NCBI RefSeq assembly: GCF_963855985.1 | Contig: NC_087108.1 | Span: forward strand, 10,744,001-10,808,000 | Reading direction: 5' to 3' | Origin: Ostrinia nubilalis | Taxonomy: Eukaryota; Arthropoda; Insecta; Lepidoptera; Crambidae | DNA: 64,000 nt | Shown: piece by piece, positions 13,901 through 28,900 of the stretch | Layout: every line of letters begins with the position of its first letter | Position numbering within the stretch: position 1 is the stretch's first letter | Notes under the pieces: generated by a model | The model's database searches: none | Seen by the model: the letters and a program-made list of their open reading frames with translations, nothing else | Told to the model about the DNA's origin: nothing | Position numbers and translations under genes: made by a program

Positions 13901-16900
13901 TTCCAAAACCGTTCAAGATATGACAATAGGAACAACGGCTTCTATTTCAGATTGTTTCAGTTTCTGTGCCCTTTCAGGCTTTAGGGGGTATTTTGAAACA
14001 CCCTGTATTATAGCCTTTATGTTATTCTGGGTTATAAACAATAATACTGTAAAGTTTCATCAAAATCCGGTCAGTAGTTTTTGCGTGAAAGAGTAACAAA
14101 CATCCACCCAGACATCCAAACTTTCGCATTTATAATATTAGTAGGAAGTAGGATATTAGTAGGATGTGAAGATTGCATTGTCCTTAACAGACCTCAAGCT
14201 AGTCAATAACAGTTGAAGATTATACAATTTTTTTATTTATGTCATTGGTTTGATGCTCTCTACATATAATCCTTGATGCTGCAGATAAGTACCTACATTA
14301 TTGTATTTTTGCTTATTGAGTTACTACAGTAATCATCATCATCATCACCATCACCTTTTCAGCCATAGGACGTCCACTGCTGAACATAGGCCTCCCCCAA
14401 TAATGCTTTCCATGTTGATCGATTGGTAGCGGCCTGCGTCCAGCGCTTCCCTGATACCTTTATGATGTCATCGGTCCACCTTGTACACACATCACTACAG
14501 TAGTACACACACTACAGTAGTATATTCTCCTAATCAGGTTTGAATATAAGCGAAAGTGATTGTGTTGAATAAGTTATCTATTCCACAACTGCTGAGCATG
14601 CTGGTAGCGTGCTTCGTGACATTAACCGGAGTTGCACTTATCTCTATAAATATCGTTGAAATCAGATCTCCGTTAATGTCATAATTGTCATAATTAATCT
14701 TTTCACAAACGTGTCAAGGATGAACAAACCGATTTACTTATACATTCATCATGTTGAGTTCAAGAGGATGGAATGGAACTTTCCCCAACCCAAAGTCAAA
14801 GTCAAAATTCCTTTATTTGTATAGATAGACTATTAAAATAGTGCTTACAAATCGTCAAATATTATATTAAAAAAAATTAAAATAAAAGACTAAGTAATTA
14901 AAAAAAAATACTTTAAAAGTTTTGCTCTTATGGAGCCTTCACATATCTCATAATCTTTTTGCCCTACCAGCGCTTCGAGACCAACATTTGGCAAGTGCTG
15001 AGAAGAAGCGCCGCAACAAACTCACATACGAAGCCTAAGTCATTTATTTATTAATTCATTCCACCTAATAAATAGGAGTTTGTGAAAGAAAAGTACACAA
15101 TATCTCCATCCCATCGATTGGGAAATTCAATTCAATTCAATGGGGAAAATTGGAATAATGCCTTTCTCCTCCTCCCACATAATCGGGGTCTTCAAGACTT
15201 GAGTGAAGACAGTGAAACAGTTATGAAATTACCTATTACTTTCATTAAGATAATAGGGATGTTTCCTGGGTCAAAAAGCTAGAGTTTTAATTAGTCCGTC
15301 AGTTAGCTTATCAAAAAATACTCTACACGTATTTTTCACTTTTTTAAACTAATGAAAATTTAAAGAGATAAAGCGCGCCAAAGTTCATAAGAAGAGGCCC
15401 GTGACGTCAATGAGTGCTTAAAAGTGCCGCACTTTGTGACGTCGCGCGGAACTTCAACGCACCATAACTATGTAATTATTTGTTAGATTGACAAATAAAA
15501 ATATATTATGTGTCCAATATTTTTAGATATTAAACATGACGGACTAAAAAAAATGTTTTAAGAAACTAGCCTATTGTGTCGAAATATTATGTTATCCAGT
15601 TAGATAGTTAACCCAAAATTCCCACTGGACCGACCTTTCAGTAAATTCATTAGAATGTACGATAATTTAGTTGGGATCCTCCTGGAGGCTCATGAGAGCC
15701 GGGTACTATATTATAACATTCGTGTTACCAGGTGAAATATTGAGGTAATTTGCACATTTTAATTACAGAAACTTAGGTACAGCAGTAAATATACATGTTT
15801 GTTTTTGTAGGTAGGTAAGTTGTATGAAGAGTCAAAGAGAAAGGCTCACGTCATAACAGCAAAAATTTAGTAGAGTCACACATCTTACATTTCCCATAGT
15901 AAGAATACTATGGGAAATATCGACAACTATAATATTATAGCTGTCCCCGCGATTTTTTCGTGGATTTTTTGCTGACTGACTGATCTATGTGTTTTTAATT
16001 GAAAACTTTATTTGCTAAAATGCCATACTATTTCCATTACATTACACGATACATCCGTCTGGAGCCGGCTTTAGCTACAGAGCGATCAAAGTTCTTTCAC
16101 TGAAATGATCTTTCAGCTTAACAATGTTATTAAACAAATTTTAATGCGTCATTAGTGAAGACGTAATACTTAAACTATGCGCCCGTGTCTACAGGTCAAT
16201 GGCATTGTGATTACAAACATTGTTATCCATTTCTAATTTGGCTAAAGATGTAGGATGTCCCAATGATTCTTTCTAGAACATTTCAATGTAGCGATTCATT
16301 TAAAATACCTACACTATAAACATACATACTCGTAAGTATGTAGTTACATAATGTAGAGTATGCTACATGCTAGTTTGTAACTTTGATAACAAAGAGATTA
16401 CTTTGTTCGAATCTAAGAGTTATTGAACTCTAAAGAAAATGCTTTTACATATTAATATAATAGTGTTATATTTTATAAAGGAATGAAAAATTGAGATGAT
16501 TTATGTAGAGTTTAGACGACCTAGATGCGACTTCAAAAGAATGTACCTGTAAAATTGATTTCTCAGTCAGTCCGGTAGCCATCTTACTATATGGGACTGG
16601 ATCCACAATCTTATAATACCTGTGACTCAATTAGTCGAATGTATAGCAAGTTTCGGTTCATATAATGTAATTAGAATAAGAATTCGTTTAGCACGTATCC
16701 ATACAAGAAACACGAGCAAAAACCTACGACTCTACATTAGTCCCCAGTCTATCTTGTTTACAGAAATATTTAATAAGCGAGTAACATTTTAGGCAGATAA
16801 GTAGTTAGTTAATATAATTTGAGGCGCCTTCTTAGACTAAGAGCTAGTGAACGCCAGACCTACGTCATTTTATAAAAGCTGAAAGTTTTTCAGCGTATGC

Positions 16901-19900
16901 TCACAATATAGGTTACAATGTTGGTGAATCATGATGTTTGGGTCATCGTGGCTTTTAAAAATCAGATTTTTATACATAATTTGGGCTTTGATTAGAAGTT
17001 GTTTCCACATCACCCAGACAGTTTTGACAGTTCCAACTCCTTGCCAGACAGTTTTTTTAGGATAGCTTCCAAAACCACGATGACCCAAACTTCATGATTC
17101 ACCAGCATTCTAACCTATATTGGGAGCATACGCTGACAATCTTTCAGCTTTTATAAAATGACGTAGGTCTGGCGTTCACTAGCTCTTAGTCTATCTGGGT
17201 ACCTGAGAAATATTTCAAGCGTCTTCTCCCCAACGACAGCGAATTTATTTTCGGCCTCGTTTAATATGGAATTATTGAATTATATTGACAAAATATTATA
17301 CAGCCTCACTCATAAGTTCTTGCCCTTAGAGGTCCTTGAAATGATCGTGGACTGACCTACATTACGGTGTTGCCAACCAAATTATTTGGATTAGGTTATT
17401 ACTGGGATCCGAACAGACAACGGTAGAACGGCCATTCTTAAGAAAATAGAGAGATAGATAGATATATAGATATTTGGTTTATTTGCAAAACACATTGACA
17501 CACAAGAAGCAAAAAGTAAGATTAATAAACACAGGAGTAGCAGGAAAGATAATAATATAGTAAATAGTAAAGAACCACATTTTAAAGTTGTTTTTGAAGT
17601 TGTAGTATTTGCACACTTTACATGGCGTTATTTAGAAGTTCTCTAACTACTGCATAGCTCTATGGGGTTAGGGTATTAACTACTCTACTAATTATTGCAT
17701 AAGGATTTCTCAATTTTAAGATTATATTAACTTAGTATTGCATTATGGCAAAGAGAGTATAGAATGCGGTACACCTACCTTCGTAATCCTAGGTTTAATT
17801 TTCAGGGAGATCACTAAATTTTAACTTCAGACATAAATCAAGTAGGTAGATTACCTGAAAATGAATACCTGCTTATAGCGAAAGGACCGCGCTAAGTTGT
17901 TTTCTTTTGTGTATTTGTTTCTTTTCTTGTTTTTTTTGGTACTTACACAAAATGTCTCTCTCGTTATAACTATCAACATTATGATTAAGTACGTGCTTTG
18001 CCATGTGTCCGATTGAGCCTTGTCAGCACTTAATTTGTTCGTCATGAAGTCTTGACACCAAGCTTGACCTCAGTTCTCACTACCACAGATAAAAGATGAC
18101 TCTGTGGTCAACTTTATTGTCTATAGTCTCTGCAAATGGACTGTTACTTTTTTTTTTGACGTTAAGAGTCGCCTCTCGATCTACATTTTTAAAATAACTT
18201 GAAAAAATCGAACTGCCTAAGGTGATTTATCCAGTATCTAAGGCTGGGTTCCACCATCTTACTTTATCTTTGACAAACGTCAAAAATCTGTCAAACTCCA
18301 TACAAAAATCACCGGTTAACGTTATAGTTACGATCAAAGTTAGGTGGTGCAACTCACCCTAAGTAGTTCAGATGGAGGAGCAGTTGTTTGGCAAGCGAAA
18401 GGTTGTAGGTCCAATTCACACCTTAGGCAGTTCGAGTTTTTGAAGTTATTTTAAAAATGGACTATTCTTGTTTCCCGTTACGAAATCTCCGAACTTAATT
18501 ACTTCATATTTTAGGTAAGCGTCCACGTTTTCCTTGAATCAATAACTGTTGAACGTTTTCTTTGTAATGGTGTGACGTATTTTAATGAATAGCTACCGAA
18601 TCATTGTGACGTAGGTAGTTTAAAATAAGTTGCTACCGAATCATTATAATGACGTTGAAATAACTTTTGTCTACGTCTCTACGTCGTTAGTTGACTCTAC
18701 AAGGCGTAGACACTTCTGAAAGAACGCGTTATTAAAGTCCTAAAATTAAAATCAATTTTCGGATTCTTTGGGTGTTCCCAATATAAAGAATTCGTGTTAA
18801 AAGTAGAGTTCAAACTTGGGCATTAATTACTACATACTACTACTAAAATGTTGGACAAAGGATGTCCAGGAGTGGACGTTATTTGGATGAAACGAACGAA
18901 CTACTAAAACTACATATTTTTATAGACTACATACTAGGTTTTTTTCCCAAGACAAGACGTTACTTTTATATGCTTTGATTTTTTGCGTGTGATATTTTAA
19001 ACAGAAAATTGCTAAATATGACACAATAAGGCTGAGTTGCACCACCTAACTTTAACGGTAACTATGACGATAACCGGTGCGTTTTGTGTGGAGTTTGACA
19101 GATTTTTGACGTTTGTCAAAGTTAAAGTATGGTGGTGCAACCCAGCCCTAGTTTAGCAACATAAAACATTTCAAATGCCTGGCCTTTACCAAACACAATT
19201 TTGAGAACCTATAATATAATATTTCGTCCGTCGAACTCACGACTTCCAGGATTTGGCCTCCAACAGCCTCCAACTTGATTATGCCCGCCCACTCTACTTC
19301 TCAGCCCAATATTTGATCGAATAATATTATTTATGTCCTACATAAGAATTCGGGGCAATAGGTATAAATTAATACAAGTTAACGCCCTCGCAACTTCAAG
19401 TCTGAAAGAAGAAAACGATAACTCTTTTATAATGCGAACTACTAGGGACTGGAATTCGCTGCCTGCTACTGTCTTTCCCGAAAACTATAATCAGGACCTT
19501 TTTAAGGCGAGAGTGAATAGGCACTTACAGGGCAGATATGTACCATCCTACACTGAATCTCACATAACACCAGCTGCGATTGCGGTCAAATACCTGCCTA
19601 GTATGCATTAAAAAAATATCTAAGAATTTTGTCATACTTCTTGAAGTTGTTGCATTTGCGGAAGTGACAAGGTGTTTTCTAAAGTCTTCAGGTTTGGTTG
19701 TCATGTTAATTTTAAAACAAATATCCGCATTCCTTCTGCAATTTAATTAAGATATTATGACATTTAGAACATTCGCATAACAAATGAGAAGCGTTTGAAT
19801 CGTACGGTGGCGAAAATTGCGCTTATAAGATGAAAAAACTCTACGACCAAAACCTTTTGTTCAAAGGGTAAAATGGGCTTTTAAAGCACCAACCATGATA

Positions 19901-22900
19901 GTAAAGGATCACTATAAGTTTTTAATGATAATTACATCTGCAACATTATTAAAGTTAAAGTAAGATTGTGCAACCCAACATCACCGTTTTCAAAAGATTT
20001 TGTTGCAAAAATCCCGTGAAGTGCTAATTTTATGGTGCAACCCAGCTTAAGCCTTGCTTATTGTTACAACTAGATATCATACATAGATATGTATTTTCAA
20101 CTTTCAGATATAATTTCTCTCTCATCATACTAACATAAGTGTAATTCCATTCTAATTTTAGCTCCAAAATAGACAATTCCCAACTACGAAATGTCGAAAC
20201 CACAGACCGCACGCTGCTCAGGGTGCGGAGATAAAGCGTGGCATTCTAACCTATCACCCCCAAATGCATGCGGTGCGGGACACGGGCTGGCGGGAGCCGC
20301 GTGACAGCCCGTCACGTGGCCACGCTTTCCCCCCCTCCCCCCAACTCCCCTCCCAAACCACCCCACCCCCTTATCACAACCAGCCACAGAGAAATTCACT
20401 AACACCTTTTTATTGCCATTTACCAACCTTTTTTCAATGCTCATTTGTTTCGTTGTAAATTAGCGGTACGAGTTTTGCGTTTGACAGTTTTCTTTTTCTT
20501 TTGCAAGTTGCCAGTGTTCAAGTTTTCATTCATTCGAATTCAATTGATTAGTTTTGAAATTTTTCAATTGTTTTCAGCCAGTTTGTCGTGAGTTTTAACT
20601 GTAAATTAAATGAGTTTTATAAAGGTTTTTTTAAATGGTTTATAAAGGTTGTATGTAGGTTGTACATAGTTGTATCACTATGGTAATGCTACAGCATAGC
20701 CTTCGTAGCTAGCTAAAAACGAATTCCACTATTTTAATAACATTTTCGACAGACGCGTAAAGGAAAAAGAATGGGACTGCAAGGTGCACAAAAAGAAAAG
20801 TAGTTCGCCCCTAGCAGGGTGCAGCGGGTGTCACCCGTCAAACGATTAGATTTTTTTAGACGAATCCGTCCGACTCTCTCACTCGTGTCCTTATTCCAAG
20901 GGGGTAGAGTCGAGGATGGAGCCAAATATAGGCACATAGATGTTGCGTTTCGCCGAGGGCCTCAGTTAGGCCTCACTTCACTGTGGGGTGGTAGGCTTGG
21001 CAATTACTAACGCAATCTTTTTTTTTCTTATAGAACGGAACTCGCCACCGTGAAGTTTTATTAACTGGCTGGATTTAAAAAATAATATTCGAATTCAGTA
21101 GTTGTAGACAATTTTTGATATTATTATTTTGTTTTGTTTCTAGTTAATTTCCTTTAAAACATTTTTAAATATTTTAGGGCTCTACAAATTATAGTTCACT
21201 GAATAATTCTACATTCTAAGGCTGAGTTTCACCAACTTACTTTGACCGTAACTTTAACAATAACTTACGGTCTTATTTCTTTTTGTATGGAGTTTGACAG
21301 ATTTTTGACGTTTGTTAAAGTCAAAATAAGATGGTGCACTCAGCCTTAACAGACAAATAGAGATGAGCATTAGGGTTCCTTTGGATACGGAACCCTACCT
21401 AGCATTCGCTAAGCACTCCTAAGGTTCTTTTTAGCGCATAGAAGGGTGTAGAGACCACGTTTTGCGAGCGCGCGCCCGCCATTCGCGAAAATTGTACCAG
21501 GAGCGTATGAGGCAACAGGAGCTTTTTTATTTCTTGCTATTTCGCCGCTGGAGTGGAGCAGCCATATTTTTTACACTATATTTTTGTAAAGCAACATTAT
21601 GACAACTCACTTTTAAATAAAATTACTTTTTAAAGGCAATTATTTATATTAACAAATTATAGTAGAGGCAACTAAGTATAAATGATTGTCAAAAGTTACA
21701 AGTTAATATTTCATAAACTTCAGTAAAAAGCAGCATTTGCGTAAATCTAATTTGGAACACTAATTAGTCATAATCTAATTAGTTGGCTACTACAATAGTA
21801 TAGTAAACATATTGTATAGCAATACGTAACAATAATAATAGTTTATACAAGTTAATTTTGAAGTTTTGTAATTCTGAAGTTTGTCGACCTAAAGGAAAGG
21901 TTAACCACTCACAAGTTAGAAGTTTAGGACCGCAATAGGTCAAGAATATTCAAGCCGACCTATTGTTGTACAAGTTCTTGAATATTATAAGGCATTTAGA
22001 GTTTATACGGTGTAATATAATTCCAAAAGTTTGGCTGAATAAGTTTACATAGAATAATAATAGTTTCAGTGTACCTTGAATTGTTCTAATTGCTGACTCT
22101 ACAACAATGTCGTCAGTAGAATGACTTTTGACTTTCAGTATCTAAATATAATATACATAACTCTAAGGAGACTGACTGACTGACTCACTAACGTAGTGAT
22201 CTATCAACGCACGCACAGCCCAAACCACTGGATGGATCGGGCTGAAATTTGGCATGCAGTGCAGGTACATATATTTGTATGTTATGACGTAGGCATCCGC
22301 TAAGAAAGGCCGCTAGTGTATTATAATTATGTATTATAAACTTGTTACGTTGTTCTACAAACGTTGCTGACGATACATTTGTGTATTGAACAATAACTGT
22401 AAATAGGTAACGTCCCAAGTAACATTTTACTCCATTTAAGAGTTCACATTTAGTTCCAATGTGTACTTAAAGCATTAGTACAGTTCACTCGTGATGTATA
22501 AGCTGTATTATTGCAATTAATTACACCTATACCTGTCTAAGGGACTTATAGGAGTGTAGACTAGTGTAGAGTTATACTTTTATACGATTGTTGGTGTTAT
22601 AATACTCTAACAACTATCCTTTAGTCAGCCATCTGACTAAGAGCATTATAGGAGGGTAGAGATACGGCAACCGCTGTTTAACGGCCTACTTGTACGATGT
22701 TATAGAGCTAGCATTTTAATAGAACACGTGTGGTCATTTATAAAGCCAAAGGCTGTTATGTTTACTTGTTTTAGACTGTAATACAGCTAGTAGCTGTAGT
22801 AGGACTTGTTTGTGATAATTAAAATAACCTTTTTTTACTATCTGTACAAAAGTGTTTCAATGGTTCGCATGTACACTGTAGGCTGTTAAAAGGACTATAT

Positions 22901-25900
22901 GTGTTGTCCATTAACATCAATAGCAGTTTATTTGTCCACAAGTACTACTCTTATTTGCTTTAAGCTGAACACGAATGTGAATGTTATATTCTATTACACA
23001 TTTCCCCAAGCCTGTTTTTAGTTGTTCATGGTGGTTCTGTACATGATGCAGAGGAAAATATTATGCCTGAACCTGAAATTTCCCTTCAAAATATACCAGA
23101 TATCAGAGTGTGATGATTGCAGTTCTTGTGATAGTGAATACCATTTTGATTTGGACTAGAGGTTTGCACCGGAGCGAGATTTTAACAACCGATTGAATTC
23201 ACCGGTGATCGGGCAATCTCCGGTGAAAAACCGGAGATCACCGGAGAATACAGAAATTTTGTTTCTATTTTTTAATTATACATTCAAAATGATGAAATAA
23301 GAATAAGCGATTGATATACTTTATATAATAATTTATTAAGAAAAAAAAAACGTTTTATATTGTTAGCAAATGCTGATTTTGATTTAAGAAACACAACATG
23401 TCAACAGCATCATAGCGTAACATGTTTCTTCTATCGTTTAGTATTTATTTATTTTTATTTTACTTATTTTATTTTATTATTTATTTATTTAATTTATTTT
23501 ATTTGCCTATTTTTTATTCTATTTAGATTTATTTGAAGAATATGCGCAAAGGATGACATTTTCTGACGAAGAACCAGAAGGTGATTGTGCTAGAAATATA
23601 CCAAAAAAGCAACCCATAGTAATGAGCAATGAAAAAGGAATGCAAACAGAAAATTACAAAAATAATCACGAACATTGCAACAAATTATTTGGCCAGTTAG
23701 TTGCTAGTGAAATGAATCACATAAACGGACAAGACCGTTTTGAATTAATGACTGAAAAAATAATATAATTAGAAAGAAACAAGGTTGTAAATAAGTGGCA
23801 TATTAAATAATTGTATAAAACAAAATATTGTTGAATGTGTCTTTTATTTGTGTTACTTTATTATATAAAAAAATAGATGCGACGATCACCGGAGATCAAT
23901 CGGTTAAATACCGATTATTTCAATCGATTACTTTTACCGGTAAATCACCGGTTATTCTCCGGTACTCACTGCTCCGGTGCAAACCTCTAATTTGGACAAT
24001 TATTTAACCTTTCGCAAAAAAAAAATAAGAACATGGGCTATTGAAAATCGTATTCCTCATTCCGCTTTGAATAAATTGTCAAGCATAATAAACGAATTTA
24101 AACCGGGAACACTACCGTCTGATGCTTTAGGTATTCATACTTGACTATTAGTACCTGGGCTAGGCGATTTAACGGACATTAATAATTTTTATTGCGGATC
24201 TCTAAAATTTCAGTATTTGAAAGAATTAAAGATACACAATTGACCTGAACTAGGTACATCTTAAAGCTGTACATAAGTTCACATTAGAATAAATTTATAG
24301 ACATTAGCGCTGTAGTGGTACAAATGTGGAACTTCATATAGATAACAGCATTCTAACAGAACACATGTGAACCTAATATACGCTCACCGCATTAAATTGG
24401 AGTTATAACAGTTCACATAGCCGTATTTCATTTCCACCATTTTGTTCTACATAACCTAAAATATTTACCAAATAAATTTCCAAAATTAATGCAGATTTAT
24501 CACAAAATTCGCAGATAGAGCGATTGAGTTTTGGTTTCATGTTATAATTAATTACCGTAATATAATTATAATGCCAATCCAATATCAAAAACTGAAAATT
24601 GTAGATTTCCTCTCAGCCAGTTTTAAATATTTTAAAATGAATATCGCGTTTTTACAGAGGCGCGTAAATATTTTAGCTGTAAATATGTATACATTTCACG
24701 ATAAAGTTGCATTCCCAATGGCATTAACATTATTAAGTATTTAAAACCCGTGTTATTATTTGCATAAATGATTATCCGCCCGAGTTGTTTCCCTCTTGGC
24801 ACTCACGTACAAATACCAAACTAATATTAAAATGTGGAAATAATTTAAGACACACGTGAACTTTAGGTAGCATTGGAGTACTTTTGTCGGACTTTATAAC
24901 TTTGAAAGCTGTGCATTTAGCCACTTGTTACTCTTTATTGTCCTCACGTACGTTGTATGGTTCACACTGCGTCCCATATAGTGCCGTAAGTCAGCCTTAA
25001 GTACGATGTTACTACTTAAACTGCTATTATAATGCTATTATACTGCTAATGTACAGCCATAGTGAACTTAAAGCTGTCTAATTTGTGCCCAAACTGGTTC
25101 TATAAAAGCATTATAGCAAGCTATACAGCTCGTATACAGCTGACATACACAGCTTGTGGAGTACATGTGAACGACTATTGAACTCTTAAATGGAGTAAAA
25201 TGTTACTTGGGGTCGTCTCTACATTACGAATGAGGGCTATCGTTTTAGCGCTCACCACCTCCCACCCACATCACCGTAAGGTCCTGTCACTTGCTAGTAG
25301 CGAAGACAGTGACGCCAACTTGTGAGCGCTAAAGTGGTAGGAGGACTATCGTATTTGCACTCATCAAGATGGCGCCACTGTAGAGTAAGGTCCTGTCAAT
25401 CGCCAGGGGTGCCAACTGTTAAGTATAAAAACGATAGCCCTCATTAATAACATACCATAAGTTTACCAAGCCTTTATAATATTTTTAATATTGAGGCAGT
25501 AAGAAACAACACTGTTTTATTGTCTCTCTCTACCTACACAATAGATTACTGTGATATTCACGTGTATCGTCACAGATAAACTAATAGTATCGTATTAATA
25601 GATGGGATAAACTTAAAATAACAATGACATTAACATATTCTACAATTTTTTAATCTGTTAATCTGTGCATAAAGTGTTGTTCCTATGGAGTCCATTTGCC
25701 GACTGTCCGTCAAGGGCGAAGGGTGGGGGTGGGGGGACGCACGTCACAGCCCCACCCAGGTTGCATAACCGTCCCACGCTCATGCTACCCTAGTAGACAA
25801 TGTCTGTGTTGGACAGACGATAATCGCGATTTTTTTTATTTTATTATTAGTATACAATTTATTTTACGTAATTCGTTTTGATTACGTTCTGAAGGGATCT

Positions 25901-28900
25901 CTACATTTGTCTATTTAATTTTTGCCCGTTTTTTCTTTTGTTTTTATCTGCAACACTTCAAAAAAGATGTAGCAATAGCCACAGCTGTTTTATAAGTTCT
26001 GTTTTTGCAAGAGTTCTTTGTATTTCAACAGAAAAGTCAGAAACGTTTTCACTTGCGTTTAACATTTCACCGAAACAGTTATAAGGTGAAACATTATTAA
26101 TAAAAAATAAATAATGAAAATTTCAAAGATCTTTACCCGAGGCAGAATGATCGACAAAATCAATCTAAACGACATCACCTCTAGGGTATGCAAAACCGAA
26201 AGTTTATCAAAAACCGATTTTTTTTTCGGTTTCCAAGAAAAAAAACCGGTTTTCGGTTTTTAATCGGTTATTATCGTTCTATTTTTTTTTCAATCAACTA
26301 CACTCGCGAGCAAAACTATGGAATCACTTACATGAAGTTGTTTCCACGCGATCTTGTGTACTAACGAATTTGTTAGTAACAAAAAAAGTGGCACCATTTT
26401 AAAGATTAAACTTTTACCTTTAAATTGATATCAAATTCATTTAAATCACACCAGTATTTAAAAAGATATCGCGGCTGATGTGAAGAAGTAAGGAAAAAGA
26501 CATGTATCAACTGTTTGATACGTCGCGAGTTGCGGCCTATTTACCCCCTATAAAAGCACGTGTTTTCGGATTTTTGCTTTCACACGTTGATCCATACACA
26601 TCTCAGCTTCTTTTGACACTTTACCTGGGATTCTACACCTTCAGAAGCAGCACAAATCCTTGCACTATTGCAAGCAGGGCTCAGCCAGCGGGCTGTCGCA
26701 TGTCAGCTCCACATAAGCCAGTCCTGGGTTTCGAAAGTTTTAAAGACGCTTTCAGGAGACTAGTGGCTTTATCCCGAGACCAAGTTCTGAACAGCGCCAG
26801 TGCACATCGCAGAAGGATGACCGTTTTTTCATGTCAACCTCTCTATGAAATCGTCATTTGATTGGTATCGACGTCCAGCAAGAGCTCAGAAATGTTCGTA
26901 GGATAGCTGTTAGCGTGTGGACAGTTCGTCTAAGATATAAGCAATATAATTTGGCTCCAAAAAGGCCTGCCACAGGCTGGAAACTGACGGCAGGTCACCG
27001 ATAAGCACGCTTTCAATTTGCTCGTACACATCTCGATGGGAAGTCGAGCAAGCCACCCCCATAAGCCACTGTTACAGCGAACCAGCACTGCACAAATCGC
27101 TCCCCAGGCTGCCTATAGACCCGACCTATTCAACTGCTGCACTGCAAATACAGTCTGCATTCATCGGAGAACAAAACTCGCCTCAATTACTCAAAATAAG
27201 TGCGAGTTAATTGAAAGCGTGCTTGTCGGTGACCTGCCGTCAGTTTCGAGCCTGTGGCAGGCCTTTTTGGAGTCAAATTCTATTGCTTATATCTTAGAAG
27301 ACCTGTCCACATGCTAACAGCTATCCCACAAACATTTCTGAGCTCTTGCTGGACGTCGATATCACTCAAATGATGATTTCATAGAGAGGTTGACATGAAA
27401 AAACGGTCATCCCTCTGCGATATGCACCGGCGCTGTTCAGAACTTGGTCTCGGGATAAAGCCACCAGTCTCCCGAAAGCGTCTTAAAACTTTCGAAACCC
27501 AGGACTGGCTTATGTGGAGCTGACGTGCGACAGCCCGCTGGCTGAGCCCTTCTTGCAATAGTGCAACGATTTGTGCTGCTTCTGTAGGTGTAGAATCCCA
27601 GATAAAGTGTCAAAAAAAGCGGACATGTGTATGGATCAACGTGTGAAAGCAAAAAACCGAAAACACGTGTTTTTATAGGGGGTAAGTAGGCCGCAACTCG
27701 CGATGTATCTAACAGTTGATACATGTCTTTTTCCTTACTTCTTCACATCAGCCGGGATATCTTTTTAAATACCGGTGTGATTTAAATGAATTTGGTATCA
27801 ATTAAAAGGTAAAAGTTTAATCTTTAAAATGGTGCCACTTTTTTTGTTACTAACAAATTCGTTAGTACACAAGATCGCGTGGAAACAACTTCATGTAAGT
27901 GATTCCATAGTTTTGCTCGCGAGTGTAGTAGTTACATACAGCGATTTGTTACGTCCTGTCCGTTTTGTGTTAGATTACATTATTTAAGAGAGGGTTATAA
28001 CAGTTTTGATAAATTTAGCTTATTCATTAGGCATTATAGGCACATAATGAATAATGACTTGACTTACTTATGGTCCTATGTCCCCTAGATGGGGCAGAGG
28101 GCGTCCACAACAGTCCTCCATCGCGTTCGGTCTTGAGCTATGTGTTTGATCTCGCTCCAAGTCTTGCCGATCTTCTTCGCCTCGTCTGCCACAGTGCGCC
28201 GCCAAGTTTGCTTGGGGCGACCACGTTTGCGTTTTCCTTGGGGGTTCCAATACAGAGCCTGCTTGGGGATGTGATCGGGATCCCTTCGGAGAGTGTGGCC
28301 AATCCAGTTCCACTTGCGGCGCTTGATCTGCTGGTCGATCGGAATTTCGTGGCAGCGTTCCAATAGCTCGACGTTGGAGATTTTCTCAGGCCAGTATATG
28401 CCGAGAATTCGGCGAAGGCAGCGGTTGACGAAGACCTGCAGCTGGTGCGAGATGACCTTGGTGACCTTCCACGTTTCACACCCATAGAGCAGCACGGATT
28501 TAACGTTGGACCCGAAAATTTTGATCTTGACCCTTCGGGTCAGTTTCCGTGACTGCCATACGGGGCGAAGTTGTGCGAAGGTGGCTCTAGCCTTGGCAAT
28601 GCGCGAAGTGATGTCCTCTTCGGTACCTCCAGTCTCTGACACGACGCTCCCGAGGTAGGTAAAATTGTGGACACGTTCCACATCCTCTACACCAATCCGT
28701 AATGGTGTGCAATTCCTCACTCCAGATCGCATCTCTTGGGTCTTCCGGCAGTTAATTTTGAGCCCCGTGATGCCCGCCTCTCGATGTAGGTCATCAATTT
28801 TGGATTGCATATCGTGATGCGTGTGGCTCAGCAAACAGAGGTCATCGGCATAATCTAAGTCTTCTAAGACTCCGATTATACCCCACTCTATTCCACGCCG

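Larger units (their letters stand above)
22414..25211. mobile_element. DNA transposon with perfect 33-bp TIRs (CMC/EnSpm-like candidate)
   Basis: The left end CCCAAGTAACATTTTACTCC continues for 33 perfect bases as the inverse of 25179-25211. The subterminal zones repeat 'agctgta', 'agcattata' and 'gtgaac' in both orientations. A broken coding trace lies on the + strand on either side of the inserted hAT; 24025-24145 reads RTWAIENRIPHSALNKLSSI and LPSDAL, a segment resembling proteins of arthropod CMC/EnSpm-type elements. Flanks suggest a 2-bp duplication (gt) only. Nonautonomous now. Confidence 0.6.

Noticed and set aside
14333..14350. Trinucleotide run as a CRISPR or coding repeat
   Set aside because: Simple microsatellite at a LINE tail; no spacer pattern, and this is a eukaryotic genome.
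26502..27724. ORFs of 119, 99 and 95 residues in the Tc1 foldback
   Set aside because: They run in the wrong frame of the decayed transposase; the real similarity is in other frames with stops.
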